Shown here: positions 1 through 12,100 of the stretch, piece by piece
Layout of the letters: the number at the start of each line of letters is the position of its first letter
Numbering within the stretch: the first letter of the stretch is position 1
From: Lepisosteus oculatus
Lineage: Eukaryota > Chordata > Actinopteri > Semionotiformes > Lepisosteidae
Length of the DNA: 64,000 bases
NCBI RefSeq assembly: GCF_040954835.1
Contig: NC_090698.1
Span: forward strand, 4,896,501 to 4,960,500
Direction of reading: 5' to 3'
Position numbers and translations under genes: made by a program
Notes under the pieces: model-generated
Seen by the model: only the letters and a program-made list of their open reading frames with translations
The model's database searches: none
Told to the model about the DNA's origin: nothing

Positions 1-333
1 CGTCCTGACCATCTGGGTCCGGGGCTCAGAGCACTCGGCTCTGTTATGTTTTTAACTTCCTGGTTCCTGAGTCCTCATCCCCCGTTCCTGTCTTTGTTCG
101 GATAGATCTCCCAGCTATGGACTTTCGGACTGCTTCCTGGTTTCCCCTTTCGGATTGTTTTGGAGACGTTCGCCTGCGCCACGCCCCCCGAGCACCGGAA
201 CACTGCCGTCACGAGCCCCAGTCAGTCATCCCATCCTGATCCTGTTGTGTTTACCTGTTGCCCTTCTCCAGCCTCTTCTGGATTTTACCATCTGCATAGG
301 GTCCAGAACTACATTCATTACGTCTCTTTGTCA
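1..333 (-). mobile_element. LTR fragment, truncated by window edge
   Basis: This stretch is, in reverse orientation, a diverged relative of the solo LTR at 1161-1712. Both carry a block reading GGGTCCAGAACTAC on one strand (about 299-312 here, mirrored at about 1195-1208), and the first 60 bases here resemble the region around 1480-1510 on the other strand. On the + strand it appears to end at TTGTCA (about 333); the other end lies outside the window. It is one arm of an inverted pair with 1161-1712. There is no coding capacity. Confidence 0.55.
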
Positions 334-1160
334 GTCTGCAGTCTTGACTGTCCAATAGGTAGTTACTACTAATAATGCCAACCCAGATAACAGGAGGGGT
401 TCATGCTTGCCAGGTCTCTGGAAGTTACTCTATTCAGCATGATTTTCCCCTCTGTCATCTGTCCACCCACTGGCACTTAATTTCTTTTAATTACCCCATG
501 TGTCAGTCTACTAGGTTCACAAAAAAAAAGGAGCAACAAATTGTTAAATCCTTAATTTGTGTGAGAAATGCTTCTATCTCTTTTGGTTTTCAGAGATCCT
601 GCTTCCCTCGCATTTAAAACTCAATTTTAGGAGACAACTGGACAAGGACAGGCAAAGACGTCTAGGAAGAATTCTATAGAAACAGATTGAATTTTGAAAA
701 GTAATTGACATTTAACAAAATATCAGCCCAAGCATTAATGCTCAGAGGCAATTCGAAGGCAAAGAAGTTTAAAAGGAACAGCTTTCAGACTCCTGCATTG
801 TGGATTAAAACTTTGTGGAGATAACACTGCTCTTCAGCCAGGCCTTGATAACGCTCTGTTTTAATTGCTTTGGCCTCTGCCCCTGCAAACTAAGATATTG
901 TGGAGAACTTCGCAGTGAGCTGCAAGCGATTCCACTTCTGGAAGAGGGCGATTTGGAGAGAGTGCTCGAAAAGAAAAGAGGTCACGCTGAAGAATTAAGG
1001 CAGGCCAACACTGCTGGGGAAGTTTACATCAAAGCAGCTCCTATCAGGAGCACTGCTGCTGTTATTTATAGCCATCAGCCCACCAGTCCTCTGAGGCTTT
1101 CAATTTAGAAAATGGCCTTAGTAAGAAACACATCAGAAATCCTGAAGACAGCTGTTTTAC
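334..1160. other. Non-coding spacer between two LTRs
   Basis: I see no supported gene here. The stretch between the two inverted LTR copies is AT-rich with only short chance reading frames. Its last five bases (TTTAC, 1156-1160) are the left target-site duplication of the following solo LTR. Confidence 0.5.
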
Positions 1161-1712
1161 TGTGATGGGAGCTGGTCCAGGCTCTTCCGTGAAGTGTAGT
1201 TCTGGACCCTATGCAGACGGTATTACCCAGAAGTAAGTGGAAAAGGACGACGGGGAGGAGATGAGGATCGGTTGACTGACGGGGGGGCATGACGATGGTG
1301 AACTGGTGCTCAGGGGGCGTAGCCAAAGCGAGTCCAGGGAGCCGAGGGGGAAATCTGGGGCGGAGTCCAAAAGTCCAAAACCAGGTGATCCACCCGAGAC
1401 GTGACAAAACAGAGTTAAAAACTGGAACGGGATCTGGTACAGGGACAGGGACGAAAAATGAGATGACGAGGCCAGACGCTCCGAGCCCCGGACTCAGCAG
1501 GGTCAGGACACTGATAGGAGGCCTATGCCCTCAAGCCGCAGGCATAGGGTGACTTGATGGTAGCTGAGCCTCCGGGCGCCCATCTTCCAATGCTGAGCTG
1601 GGAGTAGGGAGAGCGCCCGGCTTAAATAAGGAGGGGCAGGACTGGGGGCAGGTGCAAGTAATTAGCAAAATAAGAAAGGAGGCCCTTATGAGGAGGGATT
1701 ACGATCGTGACA
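1161..1712 (+). mobile_element. Solo LTR with 5-bp target-site duplication
   Basis: A 552-bp block begins TGTGATGG and ends TCGTGACA, the TG...CA ends of a retroviral-type long terminal repeat. It is flanked by the same pentamer TTTAC at 1156-1160 and 1713-1717, the duplication left by integrase. No internal retrotransposon sequence or second LTR follows, so this is a solo LTR left by LTR-LTR recombination. The family is probably Gypsy/Metaviridae-like, judging only from size, duplication length and resemblance to the LTRs at 1-333 and 7459-7819. Confidence 0.75.
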
Positions 1713-1785
1713 TTTACATACAGGGCTAATTAGGGTAGTACCATTTTAACCTAAACCTTAACAAGTTTAGTTATTAGGACCATGT

Positions 1786-2190
1786 GGGTCCTAATGTCCC
1801 AGTATAGTGACGGGGACACTATGCTGTAAACCGGTGCCGTCCTTTGGATGAGATGTAAAACCGAGGTCCTGACTCTCTTCGGTCATTAAAAATCCCAGGG
1901 TGTTTCTCGAAAAGAGTAGGGGTGTTACCCCGGCATCCTGGCCAAATTTCCCATTGGCCCTTCCCAATCATGGCCTCCTAATAATTCCCATCTCTGAACT
2001 GATTTCCTCACTGCTCTCCTCCCCACTGAGAGCTGATGTGTGGTGAGCGTTCTGGTGCACTATGGCTGCTGTCACATCATCCAGGTGGAGCTGCACACTA
2101 GTGGGGGTGGAGGGGATCCCCATTACCTGTAAAGAGCTTTGAGTGGAGTGTCCAGAAAAGCGCTATATAAGTGTAAGCAATTATTATTAA
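1786..2190 (+). mobile_element. SINE body with L2-type tail (5' truncated)
   Basis: This copy shares a long body with the elements at 17078-17924, 35393-35733, 35734-36023 and 37580-38034: GATGAGATGTAAAACC, CATTAAAAATCCCAGGGTG, TCATGGCCTCCTAATAAT and CCATTACCTGTAAAG. It ends in GCGCTATATAAGTG followed by a short ATT run, a LINE (L2-like) 3' tail used for retrotransposition. The 5S-derived head seen in the 37.6 kb copy is absent or unrecognisable here. Confidence 0.75.
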
Positions 2191-3031
2191 CATCCATGGG
2201 GATTAAAAACATTCCAACAGAAACAACCCCAGCCCCTGAAAAACTGGTTTTAAACTTGGCTTTTTAATATGCTCCAGGTAGTCTCCCTTTCGAAATCGCC
2301 TTCTGTTCAAAATAATGCATGCACAGCTAGGAGCACCGTATTTGTTCACAAACTATTGCAAAGCAAGGAATCCTATTTCACTAACCTGAGACATTCAAAC
2401 ACAAAAAAAAAAACACCTTGAAACCCTCCATAAGGGTGATCCCCACATACCTTTGCAGCACAATGCACTCCAGCCCAAATCGCCCTCTTACCAGGCTGGT
2501 AAGTGTGACAGCTTTTACGGCTGATCATTAATTTGTCAATTTCCATACACTGGAGCCATTTAACTCTGACCCCTTGGAAAGATGATTCAGCAAATGAAGA
2601 CCACGAGAGACTATTTGGAATAAAATCGCCATTCACTTGATCTCTTCAAGAAAAGGAGTTCCCTTAAAGGCATTTAAAGAAACGGCTTCCTTTATTGATC
2701 AACGAAGTACATGTGTTCCCAATTTTTAAAAACAGGTGATTTAGGTGCAACTCATAGGACCAAACGCACTGGGCTCTCCTGGAGCCAGGGAAGGAGACAC
2801 CTGCTGTAGTATAATATGACATTCTCATGACTGAAATTCTAATGGTCCCTTCAGCCATGACTTGTCCAGCACATGTAATGGGTTGGAATGGACGCTGTTA
2901 TTTTGTATAGTTTTCACTGGGATGTTATTTTATTCGATCTTTTTATCTGTTATCTACCCGTAGAGGCTACAGTTTTAATCGATAATTTACTACTTATGTC
3001 TGTGAAGAGGGAGCTCCCGTTGCCTTTCCTC
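2191..3031. other. No gene recognised
   Basis: AT-rich upstream DNA with only short chance frames and no recognised repeat. Confidence 0.4.
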
Positions 3032-3730
3032 ATTCACGCTAAAAGCCACTGATGGGGAAACAGCGAGTTGAGTGACTGATTATTAAATCATTTCCCTCTT
3101 CAGGTAAAAAGTGTATAAAACACGATTGTTATTTGCAGAAAATGAATCAATGATTTCTTATGACAAAAGTATGTTCCGGTCAGATTTGAGTGTATGTGTT
3201 AACTAATATCGAGTTATTAGAACAAAGTTAGTAGCGCGAATCGTTGCGGTTAGCATAAAAGCCATGTATTTGGTATGTTCAATGTGAATATTTTAGTGAT
3301 TAGCAATTCAGTTCATGTTCGGTAATAGCTTTAGTTTATTTCACTGTTCCTGGTTTTCTAGATTTATTAGTGTTTTTTTTATATTAATAACCAAAGTGCT
3401 GTCGCATTTATATTGCTAGTGAACGTTACGTTTTTAAAGAAATACTGACGTGCTCTCGCGATGTCGCCGATTTGATTGTGTTTTAGTGTTGCGTATTTTT
3501 TTAAACTGAAATGTCTAATATACTAAGGAGAAGACTGAATAAGACGTAATGCAGAATATTTTCTTGATATATAATTAGAAAAATATTAAGAAGCATTTTT
3601 GTAACGTTCAGCTTATTTTCTTTGTTCTATTGTATTACTGTAAACTGTTTTTCCTATAGAGATTCACACTAAAAGCCACTGAGGAGGAAACAGCGAGTTG
3701 AGTGATTATTTCATCATTCCCCTCTTCAGG
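3032..3730 (+). repeat. Pair of ~70-bp direct repeats 630 bp apart
   Basis: The segment at 3032-3104 recurs at 3662-3730. Shared blocks include CTAAAAGCCACTGA, GGAAACAGCGAGTTGAGTGA and CCCTCTTCAGG. About 560 bp of AT-rich DNA lies between them. The arrangement could be a segmental duplication, a small element with short direct terminal repeats, or two copies of a dispersed repeat. I do not recognise the family. Confidence 0.65.
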
Positions 3731-5815
3731 GGCGCTACACACACACTCATCTCCTCACCTGTGAGGGTGCTAGTTTGTACAGCTGTGTTATACTAGAGCA
3801 ATCAGCTCTGAAGTGTCTTTTTTTTGTGTTGCACCTACATCATAAAGCAGAGAGCAGAGGAGTTTATGGCCGTACTGTACACTGGAATCCTCAATCGCGC
3901 TGATCTCTCGGGACAAACGCGGTACAACACAACACACCGTAGACGACAGGAACAATACATGTGTTGTGGGAAAATAAATATGTAGTAGTAAGACCAAACA
4001 AAAAGGCGGTAGACAATGTAAAAAGGGCAGAGTGCAGATGTGTATCGAGTCCGAGGCCCTGCAGTTAGCTGTGCAGTGGGATCATCGTTAAGATGGGAAT
4101 ATGGGCCGGGTGAGAAACATGCTGTATATTGGCTTTCATTATTAAATAGTAAGAGATCTACAACACTGGAGCCAAGGCAGAACTTTATTTAAGCCTCTAC
4201 AGCGATGAATGTGCCACAGAGGCTGAGCAAAGGAAGGACTCGTGATGTATTGTCCCCTTAGTGATGACACCCCCAGTATGACAGAGACAGGAAAAGCGCA
4301 CACGGGGCTTCTGAAGTGTCACCTCTGGGCTCTTATAAAGACGAATGAGCGAGGAAAATACACACAGTGAATTCTCTTCTGTTAAGACGCCAGGATTCTT
4401 TCCCCGCGCTTCTGATATATGATGCATATTTTATCGGAGGTCGATTTCATACCGCGACAAGGGGAGGCCAGGAAGAACACGGTTGTCCAGAACACCTCCC
4501 CCCACCAAACATGCTGTTTTTACAAGACATTTTCAAGCAAAAGAAAAAAAACAAACAAACAGACGTATCGGCGATAGTGAAACTGTATGTTTGAATTGCT
4601 TATGTAAGAATTCATGGTAGTTTCTGTCGCTAGGAAATTAAGAATATACACTATTTTGTACAGAGTTATACAGAAAGGAATATACAGAGAAGTTTAAGAG
4701 GGGATGAGGGAAGTATTCAAAATCTTCAAAGACAGTGACGGTCAACCCAGCGGAACTTCTGGGTGAAACACTGACCAGTGAAACTGGCCGGACACACTGA
4801 CACTGACAGGTGGAAACTACAGTATGCGGAAGTGCGTTTAACACCGAGAACAGAAGATGTACAACATTCACTCCTATACAGGAGGCGAGGTACTCAGTTC
4901 AGTAAATGAGGAATTCACATTTTCACAAAATTGCGGTTTAGAACTGAGTCCTTTTGTGCATTCACGTTTTATCCCGGCGAGAACTGGGAATTCACATTAA
5001 TACGATTGATACATTTTTTTAATGAATATCCCGAGAAGACAGCAGAATGAAAAAAGACAGGAAGCGGTACCCTGATCTGTGTTATTCGATGCGGTGCAAT
5101 GGACTATAAACCACTTTGACAAATATTGCATTCCCATTTCTTCTCCGGCGGCGTGCGCTAATTTCCCCCTTAATCTACCAAAGCAATTTAACACATGAAT
5201 TCTCTGACGCAGATCGACAAGCTTGTGCCGTTCTGCAGTCCGGCGATGCTATGTTCACTCTGCATGAGCCGCTCGTAAATATTTGGGCGACTGACGGCAT
5301 CACCTCTGGGGCGTTACTCGACTCGACACGACCCTGTCGGTTTTAGTGTAGTTCCCACCCCGGGCTGGATAGGGGGTATTTGAAGGGTAGGGCGTTGCAG
5401 ACGGGCTCCGACGGCCAGAACGCCATTGGCTGTGCTTGTTGGAACGTTAATTAAGGAGTGAAGCTGTGCATCTGGGCGTCCCCAGGGCAGGCAGACCGCA
5501 ATCTGCGAGCATCGAGTTCATCGCAGTGTCAGAAAAAAATACAGACCACCGTACAGAAAAAGCATGCGTGCGCGTACACCGTGTCTCTATATGCGCACAC
5601 ATGTGCGTGTGTGTGATAAGAGTGATGACGGGCGCAAGTGTGGCTAAGGTGTTTTCGAACTGAATTCTCACACCTGCCCTAAAGCACCTGTCTGGGAATC
5701 ATTCCGTATTTGTTGGTGTGTCGAGCGACGACGATCTTGCAGCATTCGCATTTAGCACCCCTCCCTACTGCATCCCAAGAAAATTAAAATATCAGGACAA
5801 TTAAACTGTATTATC
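3731..5815. other. Upstream intergenic DNA, no gene recognised
   Basis: No supported gene. CpG frequency rises towards 5300-5800, approaching the CpG-rich first exon of the downstream gene. A short alternating GT/AC-rich stretch lies near 5590-5620. Confidence 0.4.
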
Positions 5816-6093
5816 CTCAAGCAGCCGGGGGAACAGGCGGGGGCGGGGGGCGATAAAGGTGCGAGTGAGATTTGTTGAGCTGCCAGAGAAAACTTACATC
5901 AATAATCCTGCCAGGCTGCTCGCTCGCTCTCACAGCTGTGCGAGACCTCCGGACTTCACAGTGCGGAGTCCCGGCGAGAGGAGCAACAGCGCTGTGCCGC
6001 CGCCACCCTTCGACAACGCAGCCCCCTGCTTAATCTCTCATCCGCGACTCCGTCCCCCTGCCCCGTCTGGCGTCGTGAAAAAGGAGCCACAGA
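5816..6093 (+). promoter_or_regulatory. CpG-rich promoter / 5' UTR of the C14orf132-like gene
   Basis: The 280 bases before the start codon are GC- and CpG-rich, unlike the AT-rich surroundings. They contain back-to-back GC-box-like sequences (GGCGGGGGCGGGGGGCG, about 5837-5851), typical Sp1/KLF sites of CpG-island promoters. The transcription start cannot be fixed from sequence; it probably lies between 5850 and 6050. Confidence 0.5.
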
Positions 6094-6120
6094 ATGGAAT
6101 TGTCTCTCATGGCTGCGCAG
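6094..6120 (+). CDS. c14orf132: C14orf132-like exon 1 (nine codons)
   Basis: Only 27 coding bases, ending in CAG|GTAAGG. The nine residues match the start of human C14orf132 at seven positions (M-LS-MAAQ). The phase-0 junction agrees with exon 2. Confidence 0.8.
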
Positions 6121-9100
6121 GTAAGGCTCCGATGTCCGTCCGGACCCGGCCACCCCCGTGCCTCTCCTGAACAAGTCGTGCTTTGCTTCACTGTGGCGTG
6201 CTGCGGTTTATTCGCGGGTCTGCCATTTCCCGACCGTCTATTTTCGGACATCCGTAGGCGCGTCACAAATTCTGTAGATACACAGACACACACTGCAGTA
6301 TTTCATGAAGTGGTTTCTCACCGACGCTGAACTCCTGAGAAGATGTTCCCGGGAACGAGCGCGTTTCGTCTCTCGTCAGGTCCGGACACAAGCAAGACGT
6401 TTTGGACGGTATTGTACCAGTCGGTAACAGTTCAGGCTTGCTGTTTTTGTTTGCTTTTAAAATCGGCGCAGTATTGCCGAGAGGGAGAAACGCTAAAACT
6501 AATCGTGCGTCACTGTCAATTGATGTTATGCTTAATTATTTTAATTAGCTTTTTTTCCGGTAGTCTTCACAAATAGTACATTTTCAACAAATTAATGTTG
6601 ATGGGGGTTTCTTGTAAGTTAGGCGCGCGTGTTTTAATGCGTATTATATGAAAAGAGCTCAGGTCTTGTGGGGCTTTTAAACAACTGGAATTTTGATCCA
6701 GTGCAAACACGTGATTTTCACAGTCGGATAGTTAAGTTTCTAACTCGAAGCCGTCTAAATCGAAAATGTTTTCTGTGTGGCTAATTGGGGTTCCTCTTGC
6801 TTTAATAATCAACCCTGTTCAACTTTTTGCTCCTGTGTAGGCACAGTTAGTCAATTTTTTTCAAAACCAATAACGCACGTAAATTCCTGCTGAAACCCTA
6901 GTTAATAATAACTAGGGCCCTTTATCGATCTCCACGGAGATGCTAACTGTGAAGATATTTTCTTGAGATTTTTTTTACCATGAAAACGAAGATGGAGAGA
7001 CAGGGGTCTCAGTTCCTCGAAGGCTTGGATCTTCGTATTTGTGTTCAACCACATTCTCTGTTACATAGCTGGTCTAATTTATTGAGCTGCATACATGTAA
7101 TAAATCTGTCCAGGCTCTGAGGAACCTTAAAGGTACAGTAAGTGTACCTTTAATGAAGTGAATGCCTGGTGGAGTCAGCTGTGAATGTCCTACAGTATAT
7201 ATGACTAATTTAGAAAATCATTAGGCTAATTGTGAAATTGATTACTGAGGTACCGACACAATACGAGGCTGTGCAGGGAATGTCTTTACAACTGCTGCAA
7301 AAGCCTTCACAAACCTAAGCAACTGAGACAAGGGAGCATTGCGTCTTCTAGTTAAAACAGTGAAAATCCAGAAACAAGGTCTTTATTGGGCAGCTCATTC
7401 ATAATGACTTTTTTTAAATAGGAAAAGAGTGTTGATTAGGAAAAGTGTTTTAAATAATTGTAACGGCACGATGGCCGAAAATTGATGTAGAACTGGACCC
7501 TATGCGGTAGTAGGTTTGATATCAAGCACCGGGTTTGAGAGAGAGCCGGGTGTACTGAGCCGAATCGTAGGGTCCGGAATCGTAGTTAAAGGGAAACGCA
7601 GGTCAGGAAGCCAGAGATTCTAGAGTCGAACAGCAATCATGTAAACCTGAGGACGTTAACTAGGAGCTCCGCTGGGATACCCAGTGCTGAGCACTGTGGT
7701 GGTGGTAAAGAGTCCTCAAGCACTCTGAGAACCGAGGGGTGTGATTGGATAATTAGTTTCTATGCCTGCGTTTGCGGGAATTGGAAGGGGCTTGTTTCTG
7801 ATTACGGGGAGCCGTGACAATAATTCTCCAAGGTGTAACAATCACCTGCCCATGACCACCCGTCACGAGGACTTGTGTAGAGCCCAGGAAAGTACGAGGC
7901 AGGGACAGTAAAATCCCCATGAAGTAGAATCCTGAATGGAATGTCTTTGACCAACTTCTCCGCCTTTCTAAGTGTGCTGTCTTGGAAAACCAGGATCCCG
8001 AGTGCAGAAGAGTTAGAGGAACCGCAGACAAAGCAAAGAACTCCGAGCACAGACAGAAGAGCACGAACTGGAGAGTGTGGCCTCGCTGTGGGAGTCAGGA
8101 GGGTAAAGAGGCCCCAGGCTCAACACACAGCGAGGGAGGAGGGGTCCCTGTGGGACCCCATCTGGACATTCTGATCAAAGCCGGAACAGGAGGAGATCTC
8201 CTGGAAGATGAAAGGAAAGAGGAATTCAGGAAGGGTTAGAGGAGAGTGTTGGATAGAATCTTGGGGAGCCCTTCGTCACTTTCAGTTTTTATTCTCCTTA
8301 ACTACAGTAAATTACATAGAAAAGACTGAACGGGCACATGTCTTCTGTTGCAAAGAGACGAAAGGGTGCCTGTTAATTTACTGAGTGACCAGAAAAAATC
8401 TAGCCATCTGCTAGGATTCTTATATTTTTTCAAAGCAGCACTGTGGTCTGCTCTCCATGACAAGTGGAAAATGAGCAGATAGAAACTGTAGTTAATTCCA
8501 CTTGAATAACAGCTGCACTCATATTGATTTGTAGATTTGTAGTGATTGCTTAAAACAAATTTCCTGAGAGAAAATGAGCCACCGTTATAATGAAGAGGCA
8601 AAGGAGAAGATGCGGGTTATGGATTAAAGGAATGCTTTTTTAATGTTTTTCCCCCAGAAATCCTTTGCATAATGTAATTTTGCAATTAATGCAGCATCTC
8701 CATATTTGAGCCACAATAAATACCAAAAAGGAAAAGACATCGTCTTGGAATAACTGTGTAGGCTGGATGTCACGTGTCAGAGCTGCTGATATAATGATTG
8801 CCTGTTAAGAAGTTCCTAAGACCTCTGGCTGCTGCCTGTTAATCAGATTGCAAGCTTCTACAGTTTTCCTTAAGGGCAACATGGAAACACCTGTCGTACG
8901 TGCAAGGCAGAAACACAGTTCTGAAGCTGAGCACCCGATTTTGTGAATCTTTTCTAGATGTATAGATATTTTATTGATCCCGTGAGGGAAATTCTAGATT
9001 CTAGATCTAGGGTGTGTTAACTAGCTCGTAGTCAGAGTGTGTTCAGATTCTGTCATGGATAAGACTGGTACAGTACCTCACAAACAAAAACAAGAAGAAA

Positions 9101-12100
9101 GGTTCCCAAAGTTCACCACAGCTGGGAAGCATTCTTGAAGGGCAGGCTGCCTCAAATAGCAAATTAAAATTACTGCAGAAACCGTCATGATATAGGCCTG
9201 TTATCAAATCATTATTTGATAGGCAGTTGTGCTATCTATCTGAAGAAATGCTGAGCGACACTTTCTTTATTTTGTGCAAGGACTGCTTGTGAAAGAAAAT
9301 GTGGATAACAAAATGAAGCACTCCTTCTTCTGGCCCTGAGCCTTGAGTAAATTCATGACCGTTTCTTCAAAATACAATATCAAGCTCATGAAATACATAG
9401 TTCTTTCATTTTATAAAATGTAGTCTAAATTTTTAGTTGTTACAGATAGACAGAATTATATTTGGGCATATTAATGGCATTATCTCTGGCCATACCAAAA
9501 CCTGGTGTGAAATGACAATGAGCAAATATCTGTATCTTTTGGAAATGGAACTTCTTTTTCTGGCTGATTTCTGCCAGAAAAGCTGCCACTTCATTTGTGA
9601 ATTATGTAAATGTCCAGAGAAGGACGATGAGTTTCCAATTAATAGAGAAGAGCAGGAGGTCACTGAAGCCTTTTTCAGCTCTCTTCTTACATCTCAGGGA
9701 ATTTGATGAACCATTGTTGCTGTTAAAATCTGGGTAATAGATATTTAATCTTTTTTTTTCTTAGATCGTTAATTATCAAGTGATAGAAAGTTAATTAAAG
9801 TCTTAATTTAACTGAATGTCTTTTCCAGTTTCCTGTACAAAGTTGGTATCATTTTTTTTCTTTCTCCTTAATGTTCCTTTTTGGAAATATTTCAGCGTGA
9901 GGCTCATGGTAACAGAAGACTTGCATTAGTTTGTGAATTAATAATCTGTACTTCCAGAATGACTCATTCAGTAAGCACTCCGGATCAATGTGCAGGTGAC
10001 ACATGGTTCTGAGGACTGAAATCAAGAAACTAGTCTTTACACAAAGAGTTGTAGGGAACCAGAACAAATTGTCAAGCCAGATTGTCTGGGTTCGTCATGA
10101 AATGAGCAGATGAGATCCTCAGAACAATCAGCAGCAGGTGAACAGATGATACAGATGGGTCTCCTCTCATCTGACCTCTTTTTTTGTGTTTCTAAGTTGC
10201 TATATTCCAGACTGAGCCAGTTGTGAGTCTGGGCTCCATCATTAGTTGAATGAGTCCATTATTTCCCAACCAGCAGCACACAGCTGGATGTGGTCCACGT
10301 CAGGCCACTGTATCTCCGCTTGCATGTTTCACAGCTGGCCATGTTGTGAGGGTTCCAGCTGGCCAGGGTGCCCTTAGCTTGCTGAACAACAGCACCCCCT
10401 ATGACCTGCTGCCGTCTGCGAGCCTGCTGTGCCGTCAGCGGGAGATGCACCGCTCCTCCAGCTGATGCTCGATCTCCTGTAGGCCCTGCGGCCCTCCCTC
10501 CGACAGGTGTGCGCCTTGGAGAACGAGCAGCCTCCTCACCCCCCTGCTCCCCGCGCCGACGATCATGACAGTCAGAAACAGCCACAGCCCAGAGGTCATG
10601 TGACACTTGCTGTATCCCAGAAGCCACCTGACCTTTACCTCGCCAAATCCCAGAGGCGGTGTGAGATTCCAAAATAAGGGGCAGTAAACAAAGAAAGCCG
10701 AGAGTTCCCATTTTCTGTCTCTGAAAACTGAGAACGTAGTGGGAAATGGCTGCATTTTCCAGTCGATAACAACAGGATCAATCATCTAAGGCTAAGCTTT
10801 AACCTCCCAATACATTTCCAGTGTTTTGATGTCCTCAGACGATCTTTTCCTGCCAAGTAGAGTGTCGTTCTCGCCACAGCTGGGGAAAAGAGTCACCCAA
10901 AGCCAGTTTCCCTGCCAGGAAGTTTGCATGTCACTGGGAGTTTGGGTAAGCTTTCACGTCCTGTGTGGAAATCACAGCAGAACAGATCAGCGTTCTCGAA
11001 TGCCAGCAACACGGAGATGTGGCTCTGTGTCATGTACGGATGCAGAGCCATTAAAGGTCATTTTCATGTAGCGCTAGACGTTGAAAGCCTAGGAGAGAAA
11101 AGGTTTGTGGGGGTGCTGTGGTTTTGTGGAATGGTAAAACAAACTGCCGGTTTTCACGAACAAATTACAGCAAAACGACGTGACCATAGAAACTATCGAT
11201 TAACATCCCGTTCCACCACTCCCTGTTGAAAGGAACCCTAGATATCAATACTTTTTATATTCCGTTTCATCAGAGCTGTCCACAGCACACTGTGTACGTT
11301 GGAGCGTGTGGACTGAGAGCCAATATGCATATAGATGAGACGGTAATAGAGCTCGCGCCTTATCAGCAGACTGAAACAGTTCCCTTATGATTTCACTGAT
11401 AATACTGAATACCCCAAACCCACTGACAAGTCGCTGATCTACTGTGAAGTTATCATTATGCCACTCACCTGAACTTGCTTGAGCCTCTGTGCTACCTGCA
11501 CTTAAGATCCAGATAGAAGCCCAGAACGTGAATGTAATAAACAGTTCTATAATCTAATCGATTCTTATGATTTTAGTTTGACGGTGACTCTACTATAATC
11601 TTAAATTAATTGTTGTTAGGGATACTTTAAAGCAGACTTCTATTTTTTCAATATAAAAAGCCTATATTGGCACACCAGGGGCATCTTTTCCCTAACTGCC
11701 AGGGATGACTTATTGTCCCTGCAGCGCCATGGTTCATGAAAACACATAAATCATTCCTGCTGACACGAGTGGAGCTGTTAGACCATAAGATCACTGTTTG
11801 AAAAGTAATCCCGAGAACCCATCGTATAATTCTTCTGTGCTCTAAGAACTAATGGGCTTAAAGCATTAATAATGAAGCAAAATGAGTCACTCTTCATCAG
11901 CAGCTGAGGGAGATCACAGAAGCATTCAGGGTGAAATCTGCTCAAGATAAGAGAAAGTGGGAAGGACTTGGAAACATGGATTAGCCCTTAACTTCTCATG
12001 TGTCCTCTGTCTCTGCCCCTGTACCACTTCCCAGTCAACAGCCGAGTCCTGCAGTGTCTGGATTTTGGAGGAGGGTGACGTCACTTCTGCAACTGGCACT

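Noticed and set aside
9437-9706. 89-codon ORF in the intron of the C14orf132-like gene
   Set aside because: AT-rich chance frame without conserved motifs or splice context.
10259-10711. 150-codon minus-strand frame over the GC-rich intron patch
   Set aside because: Composition-driven; the alternative frame at 10435-10599 has a much better leader, so only that one is kept as a weak candidate.
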